Shown here: piece after piece, positions 16,222 to 25,114 of the stretch
How positions within the stretch are numbered: the first letter of the stretch is position 1
Layout: each line of letters opens with the position of its first letter
NCBI GenBank assembly: GCA_963725175.1
Contig: CAVRXH010000006.1
Location: forward strand, 930,001-994,000
Reading direction: 5' to 3'
Length of the DNA: 64,000 nucleotides
From: DASUBV01 sp963725175
GTDB lineage: Bacteria > Actinomycetota > Actinomycetes > Streptosporangiales > Streptosporangiaceae
The notes under the pieces: generated by a model
Databases searched by the model: none
Seen by the model: only the letters and a program-made list of their open reading frames with translations
What the model was told of the DNA's origin: nothing
Position numbers and translations under genes: made by a program

Positions 16222-17670
16222 TTGCCCGAATTGACCCGGCGCCGTCTGCTGACGGCCGCCACCGCCACCGCCGCCGCGACCTTCGCGGCGGAGTTCCTGC
16301 CGGCCAGCGTCCGCAAGGCGCTGGCGGCCGGACCGCCACGCGGATCCGGAAACCTGCGCGACATCAAGCACGTGGTGATCCTGATGCAGGAGAACCGGTC
16401 GTTCGACCACTACTTCGGCACGCTGCCGGGCGTACGCGGGTTCTCCGACCCCGGCGCCCTTCAGCTCAGCACCGGAAACTCGGTGTTCTACCAGCCCGAC
16501 AGCGCCAACCCCGACGGGTACCTGCTGCCGTTCCACCTGGACACCACGACCACCAGCGCCCAGGCCATCCCCTCCACCAGCCACGCCTGGACGGTGCAGC
16601 ACTCGGCCTGGAACGGCGGCGCGATGGACAACTGGCTGCCCGCTCACCTGGCCGCGGACGGCAAGAACGGCCCGTTCACCATGGGCTACTACACCCGCGA
16701 TGACATCCCCTTCCACTACGCCCTGGCGCAGTCGTTCACGATCTGCGACAACTACCACTGCTCGGTGCTCGGCCCCACCTGGCCCAACCGGCTGTACCAC
16801 CTGAGCGCCTGGATCGACCCGGCCGGCGTCGGCGGCGGCCCGATCATCAGCAACATCGACCCGGTCTCCTACACCTGGACGACCTACCCAGAGGCGCTGA
16901 CCGCGACCGGCGTGAGCTGGCAGGTCTACCAGGAGGTCGACAACTACGGCTGCAACCTGCTGGAGCCGTTCCAGGCATTCCAGGACTGCCCGGTCAGCTC
17001 GCCGCTCTTCAAGAGCGGCATGCGCACCTTCAGCACCGGCCAGTTCGAGTACGACGCCACGCACGACCGGCTGCCGGCCGTGTCCTGGCTCGTGCCGACC
17101 AGCTACCAGTCCGAGCACCCCGACTACACCCCGGCCGCGGGCGCGGACTTCGTGGCCAGCAAGATCAGCGCCATCGCCGCCAACCCGGATGTCTGGGCCA
17201 AGACCGTTTTCATCCTGAACTACGACGAGAACGACGGCCTGTTCGACCACGTTCCGCCGCCGGTGGCACCAGCCGGTACCGCCGGCGAGTACATCGACGG
17301 CGTGCCGATCGGCGCGGGCTTCCGGGTGCCGTGCATCATCGTGTCGCCGTGGACGACCGGCGGCTGGGTGGCCAGCGAGACCTTCGACCACACCTCGGTG
17401 CTGCGCTTCCTTGAGGCCCTGACCGGCGTCACCATCCCGAACATCACCGCCTGGCGGCGCTCCGCGTTCGGCGACCTGACCTCGGCCTTCGGCTTCCCGG
17501 CGCGCGGCGGTTACCTGCCCCGGCTGCCCGACACCAAGGCGCCGCTGGCCAGGGCCGCGTTCGCGGTCAACAACTACCCCGCCCCCGTCTTCCCCACGAC
17601 CAGCCAGACGCTGCCCGTCCAGGAAGCCGGGAACAGGCCCCGGCCGCGCAAGACGGTCCGCGACAGCTAG
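16222..17670 (+). CDS. Tat-exported phospholipase C / phosphoesterase
   Basis: The 482-residue protein begins with a twin-arginine signal (LTRRRLLTAATATAAATFAAEF), implying folded export. The phosphoesterase (bacterial PLC, AcpA-like) motifs are clear: HVVILMQENRSFDHYFGTLPG near residue 50, PTWPNRLYHLS near 190, and NYDENDGLFDHVPPP near 335. Such enzymes hydrolyse phosphatidylcholine or other phosphate esters outside the cell. The start is a TTG preceded by GGGAG. A beta-propeller protein gene follows by 25 bases and is probably co-transcribed. The exact substrate cannot be read from sequence. Confidence 0.92.
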   Translation: MPELTRRRLLTAATATAAATFAAEFLPASVRKALAAGPPRGSGNLRDIKHVVILMQENRSFDHYFGTLPGVRGFSDPGALQLSTGNSVFYQPDSANPDGYLLPFHLDTTTTSAQAIPSTSHAWTVQHSAWNGGAMDNWLPAHLAADGKNGPFTMGYYTRDDIPFHYALAQSFTICDNYHCSVLGPTWPNRLYHLSAWIDPAGVGGGPIISNIDPVSYTWTTYPEALTATGVSWQVYQEVDNYGCNLLEPFQAFQDCPVSSPLFKSGMRTFSTGQFEYDATHDRLPAVSWLVPTSYQSEHPDYTPAAGADFVASKISAIAANPDVWAKTVFILNYDENDGLFDHVPPPVAPAGTAGEYIDGVPIGAGFRVPCIIVSPWTTGGWVASETFDHTSVLRFLEALTGVTIPNITAWRRSAFGDLTSAFGFPARGGYLPRLPDTKAPLARAAFAVNNYPAPVFPTTSQTLPVQEAGNRPRPRKTVRDS

Positions 17671-17695
17671 CCCCGGCGAGAGAGGAGAACCTGAC

Positions 17696-18862
17696 GTGTC
17701 AGCAGCAACAGGCAAGCGCGGGATGCGCGCCGGGGTGGTAGCGGGCGCGGCGGTCGCCGGGCTCGTCGTCCTCGGCGTGCCGGTAACCACGCTGGCGCTG
17801 ACCAGCGCCCCCGGGCACGGGCACCCGGCGCCGGCCCCGGTGAACACGCCCGAGCACCAGATCAAGTTCCAGGCGGGACGGCACCTGTCGGTCAGGAAGG
17901 GCGCCGTGCGCAGCTCGGCCGGCGGTGCCGACTACCACGCCTACGTGGCACTGGCCGGCGGCTCGTCGGTCGCGGAGGTGGACACCGCCACCGACACGAT
18001 CATGGCGGACAGCATCTCGGCCGACACCACGGAGGGCGTCGCGGTGACCCCCGACGGATCGCAGCTCTTCGTCGCCGAGACCGGCCAGTACCACGTGATC
18101 GCGGTCAGCACCGCGACCGGGGCGAAGACGCCCATCGAGGTCGGCCCCTACCCGCAGGACGTCGCGGTCTCGCCGGACGGGCAGCAGGCCTACGCCACGG
18201 TGACCGGCGGCGACACCGGCCCCGGCGGGTCGGACGTGGTCGCGGTGATCAACGTGTCCTCGGACGCGGTGAGCGGCGACATCAAGGTGGGCAGCGGGCC
18301 GCGCCAGGTGGTGTTCAGCCCGGACGGCTCGCGCGCCTACGTGACGACCGAGCGCGGCATCGCGGTCATCGACACCGGCGCCGGGCGGGTCATCCGGCAG
18401 ATCCCCGACCCGTCGGGACCGCAGGACATCGCGGTCAGCCCGGACGGCTCCCGGCTGTATGTCACCAATCCCGGTGCGGGCACGCTCTGGGTGCTCAGCG
18501 CGGCGACCGGGCGGCTGCTCGCCAGCGTCGCCGCCGGCGCCGAGCCTTACGGCGTGGCGGTCACGCCCGACGGGACGCAGGCCTACGTCACCGACCTGAA
18601 CTCCGACACCGTCACGGTCATCGCCACGGCGACCGACCGGGTGACCGCCGCGGTCGGCGTTGGCCGGCTGCCTGCCACGGTGGCGGTGGTGCCGGACGGC
18701 TCGCAGGTCTGGGTCGGCAACGTGGCCTCGGGCAACCTGACGGTGATCAACCCGGCGACCAGCACGGTCGAGGGGACGATCTCCGGCGGCACCGGCACCG
18801 CCACGCTGAACGCGGCACCGCTGGGCATCACGTTCGCCGCGGTCCCGGCGACGACGCCGTAA
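17696..18862 (+). CDS. exported YVTN-type beta-propeller protein
   Basis: The 388-residue product has a basic N terminus and a single hydrophobic segment (about 12-36), consistent with a Sec signal or membrane anchor. A seven-fold set of about 42-residue YVTN/cytochrome-D1-like repeats follows; each contains a VSPDG-S-x-x-YVT core (for example AVSPDGSRLYVTN and AVTPDGTQAYVTD). These propellers usually mediate surface binding. A GTG start follows AGGAG by 8 bases, directly behind the phospholipase gene, so the two are probably co-exported partners. No catalytic residues are recognised. Confidence 0.87.
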   Translation: MSAATGKRGMRAGVVAGAAVAGLVVLGVPVTTLALTSAPGHGHPAPAPVNTPEHQIKFQAGRHLSVRKGAVRSSAGGADYHAYVALAGGSSVAEVDTATDTIMADSISADTTEGVAVTPDGSQLFVAETGQYHVIAVSTATGAKTPIEVGPYPQDVAVSPDGQQAYATVTGGDTGPGGSDVVAVINVSSDAVSGDIKVGSGPRQVVFSPDGSRAYVTTERGIAVIDTGAGRVIRQIPDPSGPQDIAVSPDGSRLYVTNPGAGTLWVLSAATGRLLASVAAGAEPYGVAVTPDGTQAYVTDLNSDTVTVIATATDRVTAAVGVGRLPATVAVVPDGSQVWVGNVASGNLTVINPATSTVEGTISGGTGTATLNAAPLGITFAAVPATTP

Positions 18863-18877
18863 CCCCGCTCGCGCGAG

Positions 18878-18915
18878 GCCGGGCCGCACGGGCAGCGTCG
18901 CCGGTGCGGCCCGGC
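18878..18915. terminator. bidirectional terminator-like hairpin
   Basis: GCCGGGCCGCAC (18878-18889) and GTGCGGCCCGGC (18904-18915) are perfect 12-base inverted repeats with a 14-base loop, located between the convergent propeller and S9 peptidase genes. No U-tract is present, which is common for actinobacterial terminators. Confidence 0.65.
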
Positions 18916-18923
18916 GCGGGTTA

Positions 18924-20924
18924 TCAGTCCTGCGCCGGCATGTACTTCTCGAACCAGGTGACGATGCGGGTCAGGTAGTCGGTGACGGCGGGGAACCGGC
19001 TGACGCCGTGTCCTTCGCCTGGGTAGATCACCAGCTCGGAGTCGACGCCGTGGCTGCGCAGCGCCCGGTAGAACTCCCTGGCCTGGCCGGCCGGCGTGCA
19101 GCGGTCCTGGGCGCCCGCCGTGAGCAGGGTCGGCGTGCTTGCCTTGCTGGCGTGCAGGACCGGGCTGCGGGTGTGCGCCTGGGTACCGGGCTGCTCCAGA
19201 TCGGCGTTCTCCAGGAACCACAAGCCCCAGCCGGGGATGTTGGACGTGAAGGTGAAGCTGTACCACTCGGTCACCGGCGAGGTGGACACGGCGGCCTTGA
19301 ACCGCTGGTCCTGGGTCACCAGCCACGCTGACATGAAGCCGCCGTAGCTGACGCCCATCGTGCCGATCCGCGCCGGATCGGCGATCCCGCGCTCGACCAT
19401 CGCGTCGATTCCGGACAGGTAGTCGAAGGTGTCGGCGCCGCCCATGTCGCCGACCACCGCGGCGGCGAACTCCTGGCCCCGCCCGGCGCTGCCACGCGGG
19501 TTCGGGTGCAGGACGGCGTAGCCGCGGGAGACCAGCAGCGGCACCGCGTCCTCGCGCATCGCCCAGCTCTGCCGGTAGGCCCAGATCGGCCCGCCGTGCA
19601 CGTTCAGGATCAGCGGGAACGGCCCGGCGCCCGGAGGGGTGCAGAGGACTCCCTCGATCAGGGTGCCGTCGGGCGCGGTCCAGCTCACGTTCTCCGCCGA
19701 GCCCGCGACGGACCGGAGATAGTCGGTGCCGTCATGGGCCAGCGAGGCCAGCACCTGGTCGGTGCCCGCCCCCATGATCGCGACCTGCTGCGGGGTGTCG
19801 TAGTCGTCGCGGACCACGATGACCCGGCCGTCGGCGGTGAAGGTGCCGGAGGGGTAGAACCGGCTCGCCCAGGACTGCGCGGACGCGGCCAGCTCCGTGG
19901 CGGTGATCTTCTCCGGCAGGACTCCCGCCCCGGCGTCGGCGATCCCGGCGACGCTGTCCAGGTGCCGCTGGCCGACGTAGCCGACCCGCGTCGCGTCGAG
20001 CCACTCGACCGCGGTGACGTCCGTCCCTGCGGTATGGACGGCGCACCTGGTGCCGGTCACCAGGTCCAGCAGGATCAGGTCGCCCGCGACGATCAGCCGG
20101 TCGCTGCACGCGGCCGCGACCACGGCCGCCAGCCGGCCGTCGGCGCTGCCGGCGGGCAGCCCGAGCTGGACGTCGCTGCGGAGCAGCTCGGTGACCGTGC
20201 CCGCCGAGACGTCCAGCCGGCTGAGCACCGCGGTGTACCAGTCGTCCTCGCCGGGCTGGTCGCTGGTGATGGCCAGCACGTGCCCGGGTCCGGACCAGGC
20301 CGCCTCCCAGACGTTCAGCCCGTCGGGCGAGACCCTGGCGAGCTCGCCGGAGGCCGGGGTGTACAGCCACAGGCTGCGCCAGGCGTCTTCCGGGGTGCCG
20401 CCCTCGACCTCGGGAAACCAGGACGGCAGCTCATCCTCGTCCGAGCCGGCCGTGCCCGAGCCCTGCGCGTCGGAGATCTCCGCGCCGAGCCCGGCGACTC
20501 CGAGCAGGATCCGGGTGCCATCCGGTGACCAGGCCAGGTACTCGATCGTGCCGGGAACGGCGGGCGCGGGCCGTGCCTCGCCGAGCTGGCCGTCGGCCAG
20601 CAGGTAAAGCTGGAACACCTGCGGCTTGGCCCGGTCGGACAGGAAGGCCACGGCCGAGCCGTCCGGGGCGATGCGGGCGGACCTGGCGGACCCGCCGCCG
20701 GAGGTCAGCGCGTGCAGCCCGCCGTCCCGCACCTCGTACAGGGCGGTGCGCGGCGGCCCGTCGAGCTCGTCATAGACCGAGCCTGTCACCACGATCCGGC
20801 CGGCATCGGCCGAGGTAACCGGGTCGGTGACCCGGTGCGGCCTGCCGAACGACGGCTCGTGCAGCCGCCGGAGATGCTCGGTGACCAGGGCGTACTCAGC
20901 GGATTCCCGCAGGTCTTTGCGCAT
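18924..20924 (-). CDS. S9-family prolyl oligopeptidase-like peptidase
   Basis: The 666-residue protein has an N-terminal beta-propeller (about 20-400, with WD40/PD40-type strands such as SARIAPDGSAVAFLSDRAKPQVFQLY) and a C-terminal alpha/beta-hydrolase domain. The catalytic triad is visible: Ser in GVSYGGF at about 526, Asp in GAQDRC at about 607 and His in GEGHG at about 639. This is the dipeptidyl aminopeptidase/acylaminoacyl peptidase architecture. No signal peptide is present, so it should be cytosolic. The ATG at 20924 is preferred over an extension to 20972. It converges on the propeller gene. Confidence 0.9.
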   Translation of the reverse strand: MRKDLRESAEYALVTEHLRRLHEPSFGRPHRVTDPVTSADAGRIVVTGSVYDELDGPPRTALYEVRDGGLHALTSGGGSARSARIAPDGSAVAFLSDRAKPQVFQLYLLADGQLGEARPAPAVPGTIEYLAWSPDGTRILLGVAGLGAEISDAQGSGTAGSDEDELPSWFPEVEGGTPEDAWRSLWLYTPASGELARVSPDGLNVWEAAWSGPGHVLAITSDQPGEDDWYTAVLSRLDVSAGTVTELLRSDVQLGLPAGSADGRLAAVVAAACSDRLIVAGDLILLDLVTGTRCAVHTAGTDVTAVEWLDATRVGYVGQRHLDSVAGIADAGAGVLPEKITATELAASAQSWASRFYPSGTFTADGRVIVVRDDYDTPQQVAIMGAGTDQVLASLAHDGTDYLRSVAGSAENVSWTAPDGTLIEGVLCTPPGAGPFPLILNVHGGPIWAYRQSWAMREDAVPLLVSRGYAVLHPNPRGSAGRGQEFAAAVVGDMGGADTFDYLSGIDAMVERGIADPARIGTMGVSYGGFMSAWLVTQDQRFKAAVSTSPVTEWYSFTFTSNIPGWGLWFLENADLEQPGTQAHTRSPVLHASKASTPTLLTAGAQDRCTPAGQAREFYRALRSHGVDSELVIYPGEGHGVSRFPAVTDYLTRIVTWFEKYMPAQD

Positions 20925-21035
20925 AATCCGGGATGATCTCACGCATCCCGCCGCCGCGCCCGGCCAGGGCACCCTGACTTCGCGACCGCGGGACCGCGGC
21001 TGCCGCTCATCCCCCGGCGGCGCCCGCCCCGTGGA

Positions 21036-21719
21036 TCAACCGTCGGCTTGGGCGGCAGGCACGGCGGTGGCCAGGGTGGCGGCCAGCCGCCGGAATCGCC
21101 GCACCGCCTCGGGCTCGCCGGCGATCTCCACGCCGGAGCCCGACCCAGAGCCTGACCCGGAGAAGATGAAGGCGGCCAGGGCCTGAGTGGTCGCGGTGAT
21201 CGTGACGTCGGCCGGCGCGGTGGCGGTGGTGGTGAGCGACCACCGGCTGCCATCGCCCTGTGCCAGGTAGTCCGAACCGTCCAGGCGGAAAAGCCAGCGC
21301 CCTGGCTCGTGGTCGCCGGAGTCATCGACGGCCCGGATGACGGCGCTGAGCAGGTGCTCGGCGTGCAGTGGCTCGCCGTCCCTCGGCCAGCGCCAGGCGT
21401 GCCGCAGCCCCCACGAGCCGAGCGCGTCGATGACGGGGCTCAGCTCGTCCCCGGCCGGTGTCAGGTGGTACCAGACCTCCCGGCGACCCGGCTCGCGGTC
21501 GGCGGCCAGGACTCCGGCGTCTTCCAGCTCGCGCAGGCGCTGGCTGAGCGTGGCGGGCGTGATCCCGCCGAGCCGGTCCATCAGGTCGGTGAACCGCCTG
21601 GGACCGGTGACCAGGTCACGGATCACCAGCAGGCTCCACCGGTCACCGACCCGTTCCAGAGCGCGTGCCAGCACGCAGAAGTGGCCGTAGCTGCGGATGT
21701 TTCTCGTCACGCTCTCCAT
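21036..21719 (-). CDS. HxlR-family transcriptional regulator
   Basis: The 227-residue protein has an N-terminal winged helix (about 10-105) of the HxlR/MarR type: HFCVLARALERVGDRWSLLVIRDLVTGPRRFTDL, then GGITPATLSQRLRELEDAGVL. A C-terminal domain (about 115-220) resembles a small SCP2-like ligand-binding fold and contains a Ser-Gly repeat (SGSGSGSGSG). The start abuts a palindromic AT-rich operator, and a membrane-protein gene diverges from the same region, suggesting auto-repression and control of that neighbour. The ligand is unknown. Confidence 0.9.
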   Translation of the reverse strand: MESVTRNIRSYGHFCVLARALERVGDRWSLLVIRDLVTGPRRFTDLMDRLGGITPATLSQRLRELEDAGVLAADREPGRREVWYHLTPAGDELSPVIDALGSWGLRHAWRWPRDGEPLHAEHLLSAVIRAVDDSGDHEPGRWLFRLDGSDYLAQGDGSRWSLTTTATAPADVTITATTQALAAFIFSGSGSGSGSGVEIAGEPEAVRRFRRLAATLATAVPAAQADG

Positions 21720-21720
21720 G

Positions 21721-21755
21721 ATACTAGTTGAAGAATACTATGTTAAATATAGTAT
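21721..21755. promoter_or_regulatory. candidate HxlR operator
   Basis: ATACTAT (21735-21741) and ATAGTAT (21749-21755) form a perfect 7-base inverted repeat with a 7-base spacer. A further ATACTA (21721-21726) lies 14 bases upstream of the first arm. The site is immediately between the divergent regulator (start 21719) and membrane protein (start 21786). Its very low GC in this genome also makes it the likely shared promoter. Confidence 0.6.
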
Positions 21756-21785
21756 CTTAGAGCTACTCAATCTGAGGAGGATGCC

Positions 21786-22544
21786 ATGTACGACCCGCCT
21801 GGCTACATATGGCTGATCACCATCGCCGGGGTTGCCGCGATCGCGGGCGCGACCTGCGTGGTGCTGTATGGCGGCGCGCGACGGGCCGGCCAGGACCGGA
21901 GACGCGCGGCGCTGCTCGCCGGGGGCGCGGCTGTCCTGTGCGGCGGCTGGCTGACCGCCAGCGCGGTGATCGCGGCTCACGGCGGTTTCGACACGCCGCT
22001 CGGTCACGGGGTGCCGTGGATGCCGGTCGCGTTCGCCGGCTTCCTCGGCACGCTGCTGGTGCTCAGCCGGATCCCGGTCGTGGCCCAGGCCCTGCAGGCG
22101 CCCGGCATGGTCAGCAGCCTGCTGCGCCCGCACACGTTCCGGGTGGCCGGGGTGGCCTTCCTGCTCGTCATGGCGCTCGGTCATCTCCCCGCCCTGTTCG
22201 CACTGCCCGCGGGCCTGGGCGACATCGCCGTGGGTATCGCCGCGCCGCTGACCGCACGGCGGCTCGCGCGCGGCGCAGGCCGCCGCGCCGTGCTGTGGTT
22301 CAGCGCGGCCGGCAGCGCCGATCTCGTCGTCGCCCTCGTCCTGGGCGCCGTTACCCGGTACCAGCTGATCGGCGTCACCCCGTCCAGCGCGGCGATCAGC
22401 GAGCTGCCGCTCGTGCTGATCCCGACCGTCGGCGTGCCGCTGCTGCTCAGCCTGCATATTTCCAGCGTGCTGGGGCTGGTCAGGTCCGCCAGGCCAGGGC
22501 AGTCGGCCGCCGGCCGGCCTGGAGCGCTCACGCCGGCGGCCTGA
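21786..22544 (+). CDS. membrane protein of unknown function, HxlR-linked
   Basis: The 252-residue product has about six or seven hydrophobic segments, including YIWLITIAGVAAIAGATCVV, PVAFAGFLGTLLVLS, VAFLLVMALGHLPALFAL and LPLVLIPTVGVPLLLSL, with an Ala/Gly-rich tail. No transporter or enzyme motif is recognised. The ATG follows GAGGAGG by 5 bases, a strong ribosome-binding site. It is divergent from the HxlR regulator across a palindromic operator, so it is probably the regulator's target, perhaps a stress or efflux-related protein. Confidence 0.75.
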   Translation: MYDPPGYIWLITIAGVAAIAGATCVVLYGGARRAGQDRRRAALLAGGAAVLCGGWLTASAVIAAHGGFDTPLGHGVPWMPVAFAGFLGTLLVLSRIPVVAQALQAPGMVSSLLRPHTFRVAGVAFLLVMALGHLPALFALPAGLGDIAVGIAAPLTARRLARGAGRRAVLWFSAAGSADLVVALVLGAVTRYQLIGVTPSSAAISELPLVLIPTVGVPLLLSLHISSVLGLVRSARPGQSAAGRPGALTPAA

Positions 22545-22559
22545 CCGGGCGCGGCGGCC

Positions 22560-22623
22560 GGTCAGGCGCGGCGGTGGGTCAGGCGCGGCTTTGGGTCAGG
22601 CGCGGCTTTGGGTCAGGCGCGGC
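22560..22623. repeat. 17-base tandem repeat, about four copies
   Basis: The unit GGTCAGGCGCGGCTTTG recurs with small variations at 22560, 22577, 22594 and 22611, between the convergent membrane protein and rsmB; the last copy runs into the rsmB stop. No function is evident. Confidence 0.6.
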
Positions 22624-24163
22624 GCAGCAAGGCCAGGAAGATCGCGTCGGTGCCGTGCCGGTGCGGCCAGAACTGCGCGTACTTGTCCAGCGGCGCCGGG
22701 CAGGCCAGGCCGGGAACCTCCGCGAGCACGGCCGGGGCGTCAAGCACCTGCGTGCCGGGCCGCGCGGGCAGCACGTCCGCGAGCACCTCCGCCGTCTCGG
22801 CCAGGTGCGGGGAGCAGGTCACGTAGGCGACCAGCCCGCCCGGCCTGGCCGAGTCCAGCGCCGAGGCGAGCAGGTCGCGCTGGAGGCCGCCGAGCGCGGC
22901 TACGTCCTGCGGCGTGCGCCGCCAGCGCGCCTCCGGCCGGCGGCGCAGCGAGCCCAGTCCCGAGCAGGGCACGTCGGCGATGACCCGGTCGAACGAGCCT
23001 GGCCGCCAGGCCGGGCGCGTCCCGTCGGCCGCGATGACGGCGATCCGGCCGGCATCGGGACTCCCGGCGGCACGGCTTCCGGCAGCACGGCTTCCGGCAG
23101 CACGGCTTCCGGCAGCGGGGCCGCCGGAAGCGATCAGGCGCGCCCGGTGCTCGTGCAGCTCGGCGGCGACCAGCCGGGCGCCGGCCCCGGCGGCCAGGCC
23201 GGCCAGCAGCCGCGCCTTGCCGCCGGGGCCGGCGCACAGGTCAAGCCACCGCTCGCCAGCCCGCACCGGTACCCCGGCGCTGCCGGCGCCCGCGCCAGCC
23301 AGGGCGACGGCCGCGAGCTGGCTGGCCTCATCCTGAACGCCGGCCCGGCCCTGCGCTACGGCCGCGATCCTGGCGGGGTCGCCGCCCTCCAGGTACGCGC
23401 CATACGCCGACCAGCGGGCCGGGGCCGCGCCGGCCTCGAGTAGCTCCGTCTGCCCGGCCGCGCCCGGCACCGCGCACAGCGTGACCAGGGGTCGCACCCC
23501 GTCGGCGGCCAGCGCCGCCTCGGTCTCGGGCAGGCCGGCCGCCGGATCCTCGCCGAGCGCGGCGGCGAAGGCCTCCACGATCCACTCCGGGTGGCTGTAC
23601 CGGACGGCCAGGTGGCCGGTCAGGTCGGCGGCACGGGCCGGGGCGGCGATCTCCAGCCAGGCGCCCAGGTCCCTGGTGCTGACCTTGCGCAGCACCGCGT
23701 TGACGAACCCGGCAGGCCGCGGCCCGGCCACGTCCCTGACCAGGTCCACCGAGGTCGCGACGGCGGCGTGCGCGGCGACGCCGGTGGCCAGCAGCTGATG
23801 CGTGCCGAGCCGCAGGATCTCCAGGACCGCCGGGTCCAGGCTGGACAGCTCGCGGTCGCTGCAGATGGCCAGCACGGCATCGTAGGTCCCGGTGCCGCGC
23901 AGGGTTCCGTAGGTCAGCTCGGTGGCCAGCGCGGCGTCCCGGCCGGCCAGCCCGCGCCTGGCGAGCGTCGCGGGCAGCAGCAGGTTGGCGTAGGCATCGC
24001 GCTCGGCGACGGCGAGCAGCACATCGCAGGCGGCCCGGCGCACCGGGTCGGCCCGCCCGGCGGGACCCGGCCGCGGGCCGCCGCGCTGCCCGCCCCGCGC
24101 CGGCCCGCCCCGCGCCGCGCCGCCGCGGCGCTGGCCGTTGCGCGCGGGCTCCTGGCCGGCCAC
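22613..24163 (-). CDS. rsmB: 16S rRNA (cytosine-967-C5)-methyltransferase
   Basis: RsmB/Fmu methylates C967 of 16S rRNA using S-adenosylmethionine. In the 516 residues, an Arg/Gly-rich disordered leader (1-40) precedes a NusB-like domain (about 45-180) and the methyltransferase domain, with DLCAGPGGKARLLAGL (SAM site), ADVPCSGLGSLRRRPEARW (motif with the release Cys) and VTCSPH (catalytic Cys). An AGSRA repeat near residue 350 comes from 15-base tandem repeats and is an unusual insertion. The gene starts one base after the fmt stop, forming the common fmt-rsmB pair. Confidence 0.95.
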   Translation of the reverse strand: MAGQEPARNGQRRGGAARGGPARGGQRGGPRPGPAGRADPVRRAACDVLLAVAERDAYANLLLPATLARRGLAGRDAALATELTYGTLRGTGTYDAVLAICSDRELSSLDPAVLEILRLGTHQLLATGVAAHAAVATSVDLVRDVAGPRPAGFVNAVLRKVSTRDLGAWLEIAAPARAADLTGHLAVRYSHPEWIVEAFAAALGEDPAAGLPETEAALAADGVRPLVTLCAVPGAAGQTELLEAGAAPARWSAYGAYLEGGDPARIAAVAQGRAGVQDEASQLAAVALAGAGAGSAGVPVRAGERWLDLCAGPGGKARLLAGLAAGAGARLVAAELHEHRARLIASGGPAAGSRAAGSRAAGSRAAGSPDAGRIAVIAADGTRPAWRPGSFDRVIADVPCSGLGSLRRRPEARWRRTPQDVAALGGLQRDLLASALDSARPGGLVAYVTCSPHLAETAEVLADVLPARPGTQVLDAPAVLAEVPGLACPAPLDKYAQFWPHRHGTDAIFLALLRRA

Positions 24164-25111
24164 CTAGCCCAGCACCGCGCGGCGGCCGTCCAGCCGCAAG
24201 CCGCGTGCCCAGTCGGCGGCCGGCATCCGGCGCTTGCCATCGGCCTGCACCTCGCCGAGCCGCACCGGGTGCGTGCCGGTGCCCGCCAGCACGCCGTCCT
24301 TCCGCACCACCAGCTCACCGGGTCCCGGCAGCTCACCACCGGCCCCGGCGTCCGCCGGCGGCTCGGGCGTGACCGGGCTCAGCTTGACGCGGGCGCCGTC
24401 CAGCCTCGTCCAGGCGCCGGGCGCGGGCGTGCAGGCGCGGATCAGCCGGCTTACCGCGTGGGCCGGCAGCTTCCAGTCCACCTCGGCGTCCGCCGTGGTC
24501 AGCTTCGGCGCGAAGCTGACGCCCTCGGCTGGCTGCGGCCGTGCCTCCAGCTCCCCGGACTCGATCATGTCCAGCGTGGTGACCAGCAGCCCGGCGCCCG
24601 CATGGCTGAGCCGCTCCAGCAGCGAGCCGGCCGTGTCGGTCTCGCTGACCTCCTCGGTCAGCACGCCGAACACCGGCCCGGCGTCCAGCTCGCGGACCAG
24701 CCGGAAGGTCGTCGCGCCGGTCACGTCATCACCGTGCAGCAGCGCGTGGTTCACCGGAGCCGCGCCGCGCCAGGCGGGCAGCAGGGAGAAGTGCAGGTTT
24801 ACCCAGCCCCGTGCCGGGATCTGCAGGACGTGATCGGGGATCAGGGCGCCGTAGGCGGTGACCGGGCAGCAGTCGGGGGCTATCTGTTGCAGCCGTTCGA
24901 CAAAATCAGGGTCGCGGGGGCGGGACGGCCGCAGGATCTCCACGCCCGCCTCGGCGGCCTGGGCCGCGACCGGGCTTGGGCCTACTTTCAGCCCCCGGCC
25001 TGCGGCGGCATCCGGCCTGGTTACCACGGCGGCGACCTCGTGGCGGGAGCTGAGCAGCGCGTTCAGCGACGGCACGGCGGCCGCCGGGGTGCCGGCGAAG
25101 ACGAGGCGCAT
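24164..25111 (-). CDS. fmt: methionyl-tRNA formyltransferase
   Basis: Fmt formylates initiator Met-tRNA using 10-formyltetrahydrofolate. The 315-residue length is normal. It has a formyltransferase N-terminal domain with LRLVFAGTPAAAVPSL, the catalytic region NLHFSLLPAWRGAAPVNHALLHGDDVTGATTFRL (Asn, His and Asp site) and a C-terminal tRNA-binding OB-like domain. It lies 3 bases after def, so the pair handles formylation and deformylation of new proteins. The two are typically co-expressed. Confidence 0.96.
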   Translation of the reverse strand: MRLVFAGTPAAAVPSLNALLSSRHEVAAVVTRPDAAAGRGLKVGPSPVAAQAAEAGVEILRPSRPRDPDFVERLQQIAPDCCPVTAYGALIPDHVLQIPARGWVNLHFSLLPAWRGAAPVNHALLHGDDVTGATTFRLVRELDAGPVFGVLTEEVSETDTAGSLLERLSHAGAGLLVTTLDMIESGELEARPQPAEGVSFAPKLTTADAEVDWKLPAHAVSRLIRACTPAPGAWTRLDGARVKLSPVTPEPPADAGAGGELPGPGELVVRKDGVLAGTGTHPVRLGEVQADGKRRMPAADWARGLRLDGRRAVLG

Positions 25112-25114
25112 CAG

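Noticed and set aside
16111..17865. Minus-strand frame of 584 codons over the phospholipase
   Set aside because: Antisense shadow of a Tat phospholipase with all family motifs in the plus frame.
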